Assembly: GCA_963755695.1 (NCBI GenBank)
Contig: CAVWLB010000008.1
Location: 186,001 to 250,000 of the forward strand
Length of the DNA: 64,000 nt
Reading direction: 5' to 3'
Source of the DNA: QHWT01 sp963755695
GTDB taxonomy: Bacteria > Acidobacteriota > Vicinamibacteria > Vicinamibacterales > 2-12-FULL-66-21
The translations under genes and the position numbers were made by a program. Under the pieces are notes generated by a model that was given only the letters and a program-made list of their open reading frames with translations, did no database searches and was not told the origin of the DNA. Of the stretch, positions 19,512 through 28,495 are shown piece after piece. Numbering within the stretch: the stretch's first letter is position 1; the number at the start of each line of letters is the position of its first letter.

Positions 19512-19644
19512 AACTATCCCTCCGGGAACCACAAGCCTTGGGAGCACGAAATGGACTCGCAACTGACGACCGTCCCACGAAGAAACGCTTCCGCGAGGCG
19601 TTTCGCGCGCTGAACGGATTCAATCTGATGTCGAGAGGCAAGCA

Positions 19645-19672
19645 GCATTACCGCTGTGCTTTTTCTTGTCAA
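19645..19672 (-). promoter_or_regulatory. Possible sigma-70 promoter of the 18372-19511 activator
   Basis: Read on the minus strand, TTGACA (19667-19672), a 16 bp spacer and TAATGC (19645-19650). The -35 is perfect and the -10 is weak. It would give a leader of ~130 nt. Confidence 0.45.
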
Positions 19673-19698
19673 CACGAAAAGTTCGCTTCGAGAAAGAA

Positions 19699-19743
19699 AG
19701 TGTGTCCCAGTGTGCGGTATTGGGGCACATCATTCGGCACACT
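19699..19743. promoter_or_regulatory. Cluster of AGTGTG/CACACT operator-like sites
   Basis: AGTGTGT at 19699, AGTGTGC at 19709 and its inverted copy GCACACT at 19737-19743, with a further GGCACA-like half between. The exact 7 bp inverted pair is 21 bp apart. The cluster begins ~27 bp upstream of the -35 of the putative activator promoter, a place for an activator or autoregulator to bind. Confidence 0.45.
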
Positions 19744-20040
19744 TCCCACCTGCCTACGGAAAATGTCAGCCGGCCGCCAACAAGTTCTGTAATCCGATGC
19801 CCCGAAGGTGACCCACATCGCGACAACAACAGTCACGCAGCCAGACTTTTAACGCTGTATACCGCGCGAGAAATCAGCCTTGTCCGTATCGCCGCCGATA
19901 CAGGCCGCCGTCAGTTTCATCGTCCGAACGGCTTTTTGCGGTAAATGAATCGACGCTCGTGCGCGCGGTCAACGCACGCGTCGATGATTGGGCAGGAACT
20001 TAATTCCCCGGTTGATTCGAGAACACCTCGATAAACCGCT

Positions 20041-20763
20041 TTATCCGCCCGCTCCGCGGGCGAGCAGCGCCCGCCGCCGGTCTGCCCTTCGGCGCTCCGG
20101 CTCGAACTGCAGAACGACCGTGCGCCGGTCGCTGCGACGGCGATCCTGATAGAGGTCCAGACCGCCGCCAGGCCTGGCGCCGTTCATCAACTGGGCCACC
20201 AGGGAGAGGAATCGGCCTTCTTCCACCGGTTCGACGACGTAGGCCGCGCCCAGACGGTACGCGTCAGCCTGCAGGGCGATGTCCTTGCGCACGTCGAGCA
20301 CCACCGCCGCCAGATGCGCGTCGTTCGCCCGTCCATCGAGCACCAGGTGCAGCCCGTTGAAGATGCCGAGTTGCACCGCCGCCACGAGGCATGCCGGGCG
20401 CGCGGCCAGCGCAATGCGCGCCTCCTCGAACGACGGCACGCGGCGAACCCGGTAGCCGGCTCGCTGCAGCATTTCCGAGAGTGCGACGAGCGCCTGGGGA
20501 TTCGGGTGAACCAGCAGCACGCTGGTTCGAGCGGTGCGTCGGCCCCGCCGGCGCATTCTCACCAGGTCGCCGGCAATCGGAGATCTCTCGCTGGATACAT
20601 CGGCGTCGCATGTCGTCGAAAGGAAGACTTTAGTTTCGCGCCGACGTAATCTTTGATCTTCCGAGAGGCTTCCTGGCAGCGAATTCCTTTCTACCCTGTC
20701 GGCGTTCAATCGCGCCGTATCCGCCTGAGAATCCTGCTGATTCATAAGGTTACGCGGTTCCAT
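20041..20763 (-). CDS. Degenerate receiver (pseudo-receiver) protein
   Basis: Protein of ~240 aa. Residues 1-75 are polar and probably disordered. Residues ~80-200 have a CheY-like fold (TSVLLVHPNPQALVALSEML, then AGYRVRRVPSFEEA). The acidic pair is replaced by HPN, the phospho-Asp position reads AAVQLGIFNG, and the conserved Lys of the KP motif is Glu (VVEPVEE), so it should not be phosphorylated. The end is strongly basic and Arg-Asp rich (DRRRSDRR, ERRRADRRRALL). It is divergent from the second sigma-54 activator, 132 bp apart. It may be a partner that signals to the sensor-less activators; this is inference. Confidence 0.7.
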   Translation of the reverse strand: MEPRNLMNQQDSQADTARLNADRVERNSLPGSLSEDQRLRRRETKVFLSTTCDADVSSERSPIAGDLVRMRRRGRRTARTSVLLVHPNPQALVALSEMLQRAGYRVRRVPSFEEARIALAARPACLVAAVQLGIFNGLHLVLDGRANDAHLAAVVLDVRKDIALQADAYRLGAAYVVEPVEEGRFLSLVAQLMNGARPGGGLDLYQDRRRSDRRTVVLQFEPERRRADRRRALLARGAGG

Positions 20764-20779
20764 TGGATATCCCCGTTGA

Positions 20780-20795
20780 TGGCGACTTCTTTGCA
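20780..20795 (+). promoter_or_regulatory. Possible sigma-54 promoter before the second activator and EPS genes
   Basis: TGGCGAC-N4-TTGCA keeps the GG and GC dinucleotides with the exact 12 bp spacing and a perfect TTGCA. The -24 part is weaker than at 9493. It lies ~100 bp before the activator start at 20899, in the divergent gap. Confidence 0.5.
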
Positions 20796-20898
20796 CTAGG
20801 CGAAGTCACACGACACCTCACAACACTTTGCGGGCCACCCTCGGTCCTAACGCCGGCGGGGCCTCCTAACTCTCGGTATCGGTGTCACAGGTCAAGTG

Positions 20899-21987
20899 AT
20901 GGCTCTAACCGCAATGCGACGGACAACAGCTTCGGCTCGAATGATCGGCACCAGCCGCGTGATCCGCGGACTGATGGAGGAAATCGATCGCATCTCGCGA
21001 TCGGATGTGAAGGTCCTCATCACCGGCGAGAGCGGCGTAGGGAAGGAGGTGGTGGCGACCGAGATCTTCTCGCGAAGTCCGCGCGCCCATCGTCCTTTCG
21101 TCATGGTGAACTGCGCTGGACTGCCTGAGACGCTCCTCGAATCGGAGCTGTTCGGACACGTCCGTGGAAGCTTCACCGGTGCCTATCGCGACAAACCGGG
21201 CAAGCTCGAACTGGCGCATACCGGCACGGTGTTCCTCGACGAAATCGGCGAGATGACGCTGCGCATGCAGGGTCTCCTGCTGCGATTCCTCGAGACCGGC
21301 GAGCTCCAGAAGGTGGGCGGCGACGGGGCGGAGACCCGCGTCGACGTGAGGGTCATCGCCGCGACTAATCGTGACCTGCGTCAGCTGATCGCCCAGGGGC
21401 AGTTCCGTGAAGACCTGCTTTACCGGCTGAACGTGATTCACCTCACGGTGCCGCCGCTGCGCGAGCGCGCCGAGGACATTCCCGGACTGGTCGAGTTCTT
21501 CCTTGGGCGCCTGATCACGCACAACGGCCGTCCGCACGTCTCCACCGTGACGCCCGAGGCAATGGCCGCGCTCACGGCGTACTCGTGGCCGGGCAACGTG
21601 CGACAGCTTCAGAACGTTCTCGAGCGGCTGGTCGTGGTCGGTCATTCAGACCTCATCGAGCTCGAGTCGCTGCCACCCGAAGTGCGGGCCCCACGGGCAA
21701 CCGCGCAGCGGCCGTTCGTCGAGCGGCGGCGGAGCGTCGCTGACGATCTGTTCTCGCGACTGATGACCGACAAGGAGTCGTTCTGGACGACGGTCTACCC
21801 GCTCTACATCCATCGCGAGATCACCCGCGGCACGGTGCGCGATGTGATCCGCAAGGGGCTCGAAGAATCGCGAGGCAACTACAAGGTGCTGGCGCGCATG
21901 TTCAACATGGAGTCCGGCGAATACAAGCGCTTCCTGAACTTCCTGCGGAAGCATCACTGTCAGCTTCCGTTCAAGCAGTACCGGTAA
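20899..21987 (+). CDS. Sigma-54 activator without sensor domain (GSFTGA loop)
   Basis: Enhancer-binding protein of 362 aa, paralogue of the 18372-19511 product. Walker A TGESGVGK is at 42-49, the sigma-54 loop GSFTGA at 90-95, and Walker B is in GTVFLDEIGEM. The arginine-finger region GQFREDLLYRLNVI is present. The C-terminal part (FWTTVYPLYIHREITRG, YKRFLNFLRKHHCQLPF) includes a Fis-like HTH. A GTG at 20896 directly before the ATG is an alternative start. It is followed after 15 bp by the Wza gene, so it is probably the first gene of the EPS transcript and may activate it. Confidence 0.9.
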   Translation: MALTAMRRTTASARMIGTSRVIRGLMEEIDRISRSDVKVLITGESGVGKEVVATEIFSRSPRAHRPFVMVNCAGLPETLLESELFGHVRGSFTGAYRDKPGKLELAHTGTVFLDEIGEMTLRMQGLLLRFLETGELQKVGGDGAETRVDVRVIAATNRDLRQLIAQGQFREDLLYRLNVIHLTVPPLRERAEDIPGLVEFFLGRLITHNGRPHVSTVTPEAMAALTAYSWPGNVRQLQNVLERLVVVGHSDLIELESLPPEVRAPRATAQRPFVERRRSVADDLFSRLMTDKESFWTTVYPLYIHREITRGTVRDVIRKGLEESRGNYKVLARMFNMESGEYKRFLNFLRKHHCQLPFKQYR

Positions 21988-22002
21988 ACGACGAGGACCG
22001 AC

Positions 22003-22617
22003 ATGCAGCGATTCGCGGTCACGGTATTCGTGTTCCTGTTCACGGCGGCAGGCATGGCTCAACAGGGCAGGCCGAGTGTCGCGCCACCGGAGGCGCGGCC
22101 GCGGGGCGCCGAATCAGCGCTCGCGACTCCGCCGGCCGGCTACGTCATCGGGCCGGAGGATGTCCTCACCATCCTGTTCTGGCGCGACAAGGACATGTCG
22201 GGCGACGTCACCGTCCGGCCCGACGGCAAGATCTCGACACCGTTGTTGAACGACATCCAGGCAGCAGGCCTCACTCCGGAGGAGCTGCGGGTGCGCATCA
22301 ACAACGAAGCCGCGCACTACATCGAGGATCCAAACGCGACGGTCGTCGTGAAGCAGATCAACAGCCGCAAGGTGTTCATTGCGGGTGAGGTCGAGAAGCC
22401 CGGCGTCTATCCGCTCAGCGGGCCGATGTCGGTGTTGCAGCTCATCGCCAACGCCGGCGGCTTCAAGGAGTACGCGAAGCGCGACGCGATCCTCATCGTG
22501 CGGAAGGAAGAGGGCCGGCAGGTGCAGCTGCCATTCGATTACAACGCGGTCGTGCGCGGCAAGAAGCTGAATCAGAACGTCGAGCTCAAGCCCGGCGATA
22601 CGGTCGTCGTTCCGTAG
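22003..22617 (+). CDS. Polysaccharide export protein (Wza-like, SLBB)
   Basis: Periplasmic/outer-membrane export protein of 204 aa. A signal peptide (residues 1-20, ending GMAQQ, no lipobox Cys) is followed by the Poly_export domain (YVIGPEDVLTILFWRDKDMSGDVTVRPDG spans 47-76) and an SLBB domain (KVFIAGEVEKPGVYPLSGPMSVLQ). This short form is the one usual in exosortase-associated EPS loci; E. coli Wza is much longer. It forms the exit route for the polymer, presumably with the barrel protein encoded next. Confidence 0.9.
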   Translation: MQRFAVTVFVFLFTAAGMAQQGRPSVAPPEARPRGAESALATPPAGYVIGPEDVLTILFWRDKDMSGDVTVRPDGKISTPLLNDIQAAGLTPEELRVRINNEAAHYIEDPNATVVVKQINSRKVFIAGEVEKPGVYPLSGPMSVLQLIANAGGFKEYAKRDAILIVRKEEGRQVQLPFDYNAVVRGKKLNQNVELKPGDTVVVP

Positions 22618-22627
22618 GGCGGTCGCG

Positions 22628-23906
22628 ATGAAGACGTTCGCTAGAGAGTCGTTCGCGGCGCTCGCGTTCATCGTCGCAGCGGCCAATGGATCGGCGGTCA
22701 TGGCTGCCGACCAGCCGTCGCAGCTGTTTCGAGGGCTGTTCGGCCCGGATCCAAGTATTGCGCTCACATCTCATCCCGTCCTCGAGCTGCGAGTCAACAC
22801 GTTCGAGGCGCGCGGGCGGACCCCCAGCGACACCCTCGAGCAGACCGTGCTCCAGGCGGAAGGGTTCTATACCGGCGTGTCGTCTGGCCTCACGTTTCGA
22901 CAAAAGACCCGCAACGCGTTGTTCACCGTCGGCACCGGCAACACGCTGCGGATGTATCCATCGAGCGATGTCACGACGACCGAGCATTCGGGTTTCGCCA
23001 GCATGGACCTGCAGGCGAGCCGGTATACCACGGTGCGTGCATCGGGCGGCGTCTTCTATACACCCTTTCACCAGGTGCTCGGCGTTCCCGCGTACATCGA
23101 TCCCGGAACCGCAGTCGGCAGCGATGCGTCGCTCGGAACCGACACGTCTCTGACCTACAGCGCTGCCACCGCGATCACCAGGCAGTTGGGACGACGAGGC
23201 CTGCTGATCGCGGATTACGACGGTCATGTGACGCAGTTCACGTCGGGGAGCGGCGACACGACCAGTCATCGTGCGTCGGTGGCCTACGCGCACGAATTCG
23301 CGAAAGGGATCGCCTTCCGATTCGGTGATGGCGTGCGGGTGCTGCAGGCGGCCGCGACCGACCGGATCGTCACGCAGGACATCATCCTGGGCATCGACGT
23401 GAACCGCACGTTGGAGTCGTCGCGGCAGACCAGTTTCTCCTTCAACACCGGCGCCACCATCATGGACACCGGTACCGGGAACCGGTTCGTCCCGTCGGGG
23501 TCGGCGACGCTGACGCATCGGCTCAGCAGAGCCTGGCAGACCTCGATCAGATTCGACCGCGGGCTGCAGGTCGCGGAGCTCGTGTCGGAGGCCTTCATCG
23601 CCAACAACAGCAGTGTCGTGTTGAACGGTTTCCTCGGCCGCCGCCTGTCGGTAGGCGTGCGCGGCGGGTACAGCTTCGGCAACTTCGATCTGGACGGCTC
23701 GTCGATGCCCTACAACAGCTATGTCGCCGAAGGGCGCGCGGCCGTGGCACTCGGACGTCACTTCCAGTTGTACATGCAGCACATGTACCTACCGGTACCG
23801 GTTCCCGGATGCCATCACGCTGCCCTCCGATGTGCCGTTCCGGCGAGAGCAGTACAGCATCAGATTCGGCCTCGACATCTGGGCGCCGCTCGTGGGCCGA
23901 TTATGA
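22628..23906 (+). CDS. Outer-membrane beta-barrel protein of the EPS locus, one frameshift
   Basis: Signal peptide (1-26, ending VMAADQ), then alternating hydrophobic/polar strands typical of a barrel (SGLTFRQKTRNALFTVG, YTTVRASGGVFYTPF, QTSFSFNTGATIMD). One base too many near 23787 shifts the frame; after correction the protein ends YRYRFPDAITLPSDVPF and SIRFGLDIWAPLVGRL, about 425 aa. The position between Wza and Wzz matches the outer-membrane protein that often accompanies these EPS operons. Its exact role in export is not established. Confidence 0.75.
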
Positions 23907-25452
23907 TTCCCGGACAGACATGTATCCCCCGAGGACGTGCTCGAGGCGGTGCGCCGGCGCAAATGGTTGATGATTTGCCCGGTCGTCGTGCTCGGACTGG
24001 CGGCGTTCCTCATCACCCGATCGCTGCCCAACCTGTATAAGTCGGAGACGACGATCCTGGTCGTCCCGCAGCGGGTGCCGGAAAGCTACATCCGTTCGAC
24101 GGTGACCAATCGCATCGAGGACCGGCTGCGATCGATCAGAGAGCAGGTCCTGAGTCGATCGATGCTCGAGCGCATCATCCTCGACTTCAACCTGTATCCC
24201 GAGCAGCGCAAGCGCGCGCCGATGGAAGAAGTCGTCGCGCGGATGCGAACCGACGTCGATGTCGATCCGCCGGTCAAAGACGACACCTTCAAGATCAGCT
24301 ATGTGTCGGGCGATCCGGTGGTCGCTCAGAAGGTCGTGGCGCGGCTCGCGTCGATGTTCATTGACGGCAACGTGCACGACCGTCAAGTCATCGCGGACGG
24401 GACGAACGTGTTTCTCGAGTCACAGCTCGAGGACGCACGGCAGCGGCTCGATCGAGCACGAAAAGAAACTCGAGGAGTACCGCAGGCGGCACATCGGCCA
24501 GCTGCCGTCACAGCTGCCGTCGAATCTTCAGGTGATTCAGGCGGCGCAGACCCAGCTGCAATCGCTGTCGGAGTCGCTCAACCGCGACCGCGATCGCCGC
24601 CTGGTGCTCGAGAAGGCACTTGCGGATCAGCGTGCCGATCCGATCGCGCTTTCGACGACCGCCGACGCCGCCGACCGACCGCCAGATCCGGTCGACGCCG
24701 CACGCACGGAGCTGACCAAGCTCGAGCAACGCCTGAAGCCAACGCACCCGGACGTGATCGCCGCGAGGCGGCACCTGGCGCAGCTCGAGGCAGACCGCAA
24801 AGCCGGCGTCGCGGCCGGGAGCGGCACCCCTGCGGCACCGCCCGTTGACAACCTCGTCGCTCGCCGCATGCGCGAGACCGAGATGGAAATCGACAAGCTC
24901 GATCGGCAGATCGCGTCGAAGGAGGCCGACACGGTCCGCCTGCAGGGCACGATTGCCGACTACCAGCGGCGCGTCGAGGCGGTGCCGACGCGCGAGTCCG
25001 AGATGGCCGAGCTGACGCGCGATTACGAGACGCTGCAGAAGCTCTATCAGTCGCTGCTCGCCAAAAAAGAGGACTCCAACATCGCGGCCAATCTGGAAAG
25101 GCAGCAGGTTGGCGAACAGTTCAAGGTGCTGGATCCGGCGCGTGTGCCTGAGCGGCCCTTCAGTCCCAAACGATTGCAGTTGAACCTCATGGCGATCGGT
25201 ATCGGCCTCGCGCTCGGCATCGGGCTGGGCGCACTGCTCGAGTACCGCGATACGACGCTTCGTACCGAGGTGCAGCTTCAGGAGGCGTTTCGCATCCCGG
25301 TGCTCGCCGTGTTGCCCCTGATGGAGTCGGTTGGCGAGAAGCGGCGTCGGGTCGCCCGGCGAGCTCTCACCGTCACCGCGGGCTTTCTTCTGGTGGCTTC
25401 CGCGGCGGTCGGTGCCGCGTGGCACCTCGGCTTTTTGAAACGGATGTTCTGA
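23903..25452 (+). CDS. Wzz/GumC-like chain-length determinant, two frameshifts
   Basis: Inner-membrane polysaccharide co-polymerase. The likely start is MIPGQT at 23903, overlapping the barrel gene stop. One base too many near 23921 and another near 24452 split the ORF; the restored protein is ~515 aa. The first membrane helix is WLMICPVVVLGLAAFLI, followed by a long periplasmic coiled-coil (HEKKLEEYRRRHIGQL, LEQRLKPTHPDVIAARR), the PERPFSPKR motif before the second helix, and a further C-terminal hydrophobic segment. It sets EPS chain length with the tyrosine kinase encoded next (TGATG overlap). Confidence 0.85.
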
Positions 25453-26213
25453 TGGCTGAGACCGTGACGCTCGGTTTGTGCGATCCGATGGCGGACGCCG
25501 CGAGCCTCGACCAATCGTTCGATCCGTCGCTGACGGGGAAGGTCGCGGTGGAGGGCATGCTTCCGATCGCGACCGAGCAGTATCGCCGCCTCGCCGCGAC
25601 CCTTCATCGCGCGCAGGTCGACACCGGTCTCCGCGTCGTCATCGTGACCAGCGCGATCAGCGGCGAGGGGAAGAGTTTGACCACCACCAACCTGGCGCTG
25701 ACGCTGACGCGATCGTACGAGCGGCGGGTGCTGATGGTGGACGCGGATCTGCGGCGCCCGACGCTGCATCGAATGTTCAATCTGGAACGGGTGCGCGGGG
25801 TGAACGAGTACGTGGAGTCGAAGGGATCGAGCGTGCTCGATATCGTTCCGGTCGCGCCGCGGCTGTTTCTGCTGCCGGCGGGCGCGGCGGACCCTGATCC
25901 AATCCGTGCGCTCACCTCCGAGACGATGGATCGCATCGTCAAGGCGGGACGCGAGATGTACGACTGGGTGCTGATCGACACGCCGCCGATCGGCCTGCTG
26001 CCCGACGCGGGACTGATCGGCGCGATGGCGGACGGCGTCCTGCTCGTCGTGCGCGCCGGCCACGGCCCCTACGACCTGATCAAGCAGGCAATCGACACCC
26101 TCGGACGCGAGCGGATCGTCGGCGTCGTGTTCAACGGCGCGGAATCCCTTCGTGGTTACGGCGACGATTACTACGGCTACTACGGCAAGAGCGGCTACGG
26201 GAAGAGCAGGTAG
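25452..26213 (+). CDS. Tyrosine-protein kinase (CpsD/CapB family, EPS locus)
   Basis: BY-kinase of 253 aa, cytoplasmic. Walker A is in SAISGEGKSLTTTNLA, Walker A' VLMVDADLRRP, Walker B WVLIDTPP. The C-terminus is a tyrosine cluster (YGDDYYGYYGKSGYGK), the expected autophosphorylation site. It is separate from the Wzz protein, as in Gram-positive and exosortase-type loci. Autophosphorylation cycling with Wzz controls polymer length and export. The ATG overlaps the Wzz stop. Confidence 0.92.
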   Translation: MAETVTLGLCDPMADAASLDQSFDPSLTGKVAVEGMLPIATEQYRRLAATLHRAQVDTGLRVVIVTSAISGEGKSLTTTNLALTLTRSYERRVLMVDADLRRPTLHRMFNLERVRGVNEYVESKGSSVLDIVPVAPRLFLLPAGAADPDPIRALTSETMDRIVKAGREMYDWVLIDTPPIGLLPDAGLIGAMADGVLLVVRAGHGPYDLIKQAIDTLGRERIVGVVFNGAESLRGYGDDYYGYYGKSGYGKSR

Positions 26214-26216
26214 ACC

Positions 26217-27596
26217 ATGGGGAAAGGGCTCATGCAGCCGGTCACGTGGCGTTCGAGCGCGCTGATCCTGTCGGAGACGGCGCTCATCATGGCGGCGGCG
26301 ACCGTCAGCACCTATCTGATGCTTGGCGCGAGCGGATCGCTGGCGGCAATCGGCCATGAACTGCCGAAGGTTCTGCTCATCGGGTTCGTGTGCCAGATTT
26401 GCCTGTACTACGGCGACCTCTACGACGACCCCCAGCTGTTGCGCGATCTGCGGCAGATGGCGGTGCGGATGCTGAAGGCACTCGGCGCGACCTCGATCAT
26501 CCTGGCGCTGCTCTACGCGCGCTACCCGGATCTGATCGTCGCTCGAGGCGTGTTCGTGGTGACCGCGATGATCGTGAGCGGCTCGCTGATTGGTTGGCGC
26601 GCCGCGTTTCGATGGGCCTCGAGCCAGGTCGGCCCACGCGAGCGGCTGCTGCTGATCGGACGGAGCGCGACTGCCGACAATTTCGAACGCGAGCTGGCCG
26701 AGCGCAGCCATCACGGCGTGGAGATCGTCGGCTTCGTCGAGGCTCAGTCGACCGACAATCACGACCGCCGGTCGCTCGGCGCGTTCGAAGATCTCCCGGC
26801 CATCGTGCGCGCCCACGCCGTCGATCGCGTGGTGGTCAACCTCGCCGACGCGCGCGGCAAGCTGCCGATGGACAAGCTGCTCGAAATGAAGCTCCAGGGG
26901 GTGACCTTCGCCGACCTCGCCTCCGTCTATGAGGAGTGCACCGGCAAGATCGCGATCGAAAACCTCCGTCCGAGCTGGCTGATTTTCTCCAGCGGCTTCC
27001 GGAAGAGCGCGGCGGTGCTCATCGCCAAGCGCGCGCTCGAGGTGGTGATTGCCGCGGTGGCGCTGGTGCTCTGCCTGCCGATCCTGCTGCTGCTGGCGGC
27101 CGCGATCGTGCTGACCTCGCCTGGACCGGCTGTCTACAGCCAGTTGCGAGTTGGACAGAACGGCCGTGTGTTCCGCGTCTACAAGCTGCGCTCGATGCGA
27201 AACGACGCGGAACGCGAGAGTGGCGCGGTGTGGTCGAAACCTGGCGATCCGCGGATCACCCGGATCGGCAACGTCCTCCGCCGCACCCGGCTCGACGAGC
27301 TGCCGCAGCTCTGGAACATCTTGATCGGTAACATGAGCCTGGTCGGGCCTCGGCCGGAACGCCCGGAATTCGTCCAGGACCTCGCCAAGCAGATCCCGTT
27401 GTACAAGCTGCGGCACGTGGTGAAGCCTGGTCTCACCGGCTGGGCGCAGGTGCGCTACACCTACACCGCGACCGTCGAAGACACCATGGAGAAACTCCAG
27501 CACGATCTCTTCTACATCAAGAACCTGTCGCTACGCCTCGACCTGTTCATCATCATCGAGACGGTCAAGACGGTCGTCCTGCATCGGGGGCGGTGA
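26217..27596 (+). CDS. Undecaprenyl-phosphate sugar phosphotransferase (exosortase-locus type)
   Basis: Polyisoprenyl-phosphate hexose-1-phosphate transferase of 459 aa. Four N-terminal membrane helices, a Rossmann-like CoA-binding domain (ERLLLIGRSATADNFEREL), one more helix at ~270-295, then the bacterial sugar transferase domain (VYKLRSMRNDAE, LDELPQLWNIL, MSLVGPRPERPEF, KPGLTGWAQV). It starts EPS repeat-unit synthesis by placing the first sugar phosphate on undecaprenyl phosphate. It resembles the family described as sugar transferase of PEP-CTERM systems. Confidence 0.92.
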   Translation: MGKGLMQPVTWRSSALILSETALIMAAATVSTYLMLGASGSLAAIGHELPKVLLIGFVCQICLYYGDLYDDPQLLRDLRQMAVRMLKALGATSIILALLYARYPDLIVARGVFVVTAMIVSGSLIGWRAAFRWASSQVGPRERLLLIGRSATADNFERELAERSHHGVEIVGFVEAQSTDNHDRRSLGAFEDLPAIVRAHAVDRVVVNLADARGKLPMDKLLEMKLQGVTFADLASVYEECTGKIAIENLRPSWLIFSSGFRKSAAVLIAKRALEVVIAAVALVLCLPILLLLAAAIVLTSPGPAVYSQLRVGQNGRVFRVYKLRSMRNDAERESGAVWSKPGDPRITRIGNVLRRTRLDELPQLWNILIGNMSLVGPRPERPEFVQDLAKQIPLYKLRHVVKPGLTGWAQVRYTYTATVEDTMEKLQHDLFYIKNLSLRLDLFIIIETVKTVVLHRGR

Positions 27597-28495
27597 TGTT
27601 GCACCCGCCGCAGATTGTCAACGCGATGACGATCGACGTGGAGGACTACTTCCACGTCAGCGTGTTCGACGGGGTGGTGCCTCGACACCATTGGGCGATG
27701 CTCGAGAGCCGGGTCGAGCGGAATACCGATCGCCTGCTGGCGCTGTTCAATGACGCGGGCATCAGAGGAACGTTCTTCGTCCTGGGCTGGGTCGCCGAGC
27801 GTCAACCGGCGCTGGTGCACCGGATCGCCGCCGCGGGTCATGAAATCGCATCGCATGGCTACGGCCACCGGCTCGTCTACGACCTCACACCTCGAACCTT
27901 CAGAGAAGACATCAGGCGCTCGAAGCACGCGCTGGAGTCGATGGCCGGGCGTCCGGTGCGGGGCTACCGCGCACCCAGCTACTCGATTACTCCGCAATCA
28001 CTCTGGGCCCTCGACATTCTGATCGAAGAAGGGTTCGAGTACGACGCGAGCATCTTTCCGATTCATCACGATCGCTACGGCATCCCGATCTCGCCGCGGC
28101 ATCCGTTTCCAATTCAGCGCGAGCACGGCACGATCATCGAGGTTCCGGGATCGACGGTCCGGGTCGGCAGCTACAACATGCCCCTCGGCGGGGGCGGGTA
28201 TTTTCGCATTCTCCCTTACTGGTGGACCAAGCGCGGCATCGAGCGCCTGAACCGGACGGAGCAGCGTCCGGCGGTGTTCTACCTGCACCCCTGGGAGATC
28301 GATCCGGATCAACCGAGACTGCCGACATCGGCGCTCGGCCGATTCCGGCATTACCGCAATCTCGGCGACACCGAAAGCCGTCTGAGGCAACTGCTCTGCG
28401 ACTTCGAGTTTGCGCCCATGGAACAGGTGATGTTGCCCCGGGCGGTTGCAGACGCCCCTCACGCGCTGGCTTTTGCCCTTCCATACGTATGGTGA
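27596..28495 (+). CDS. Polysaccharide deacetylase (PEP-CTERM/EPS locus type)
   Basis: NodB-like carbohydrate esterase of 299 aa. Metal-site Asp motif TIDVEDYFHVSVF, second motif SHGYGHRLVYDL with the two His ligands, then RGYRAPSYSIT; the C-terminal DUF3473-like part contains FYLHPWEIDPDQPR. This matches deacetylases found in exosortase-associated EPS loci. There is no signal peptide, so it may act in the cytoplasm or be exported by another route. An in-frame GTG at 27593 is the alternative start. Confidence 0.9.
   Translation: MLHPPQIVNAMTIDVEDYFHVSVFDGVVPRHHWAMLESRVERNTDRLLALFNDAGIRGTFFVLGWVAERQPALVHRIAAAGHEIASHGYGHRLVYDLTPRTFREDIRRSKHALESMAGRPVRGYRAPSYSITPQSLWALDILIEEGFEYDASIFPIHHDRYGIPISPRHPFPIQREHGTIIEVPGSTVRVGSYNMPLGGGGYFRILPYWWTKRGIERLNRTEQRPAVFYLHPWEIDPDQPRLPTSALGRFRHYRNLGDTESRLRQLLCDFEFAPMEQVMLPRAVADAPHALAFALPYVW

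Larger units (their letters stand above)
19512..20040. other. Long non-coding gap upstream of the sigma-54 activator
   Basis: 529 bp without a convincing ORF, and less GC-rich than its surroundings. It holds a possible sigma-70 promoter and a cluster of AGTGTG sites (listed separately) for the minus-strand activator. The part 19760-20040, up to the end of the receiver-like gene, shows no hairpin terminator or ORF that I would defend. Confidence 0.6.
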
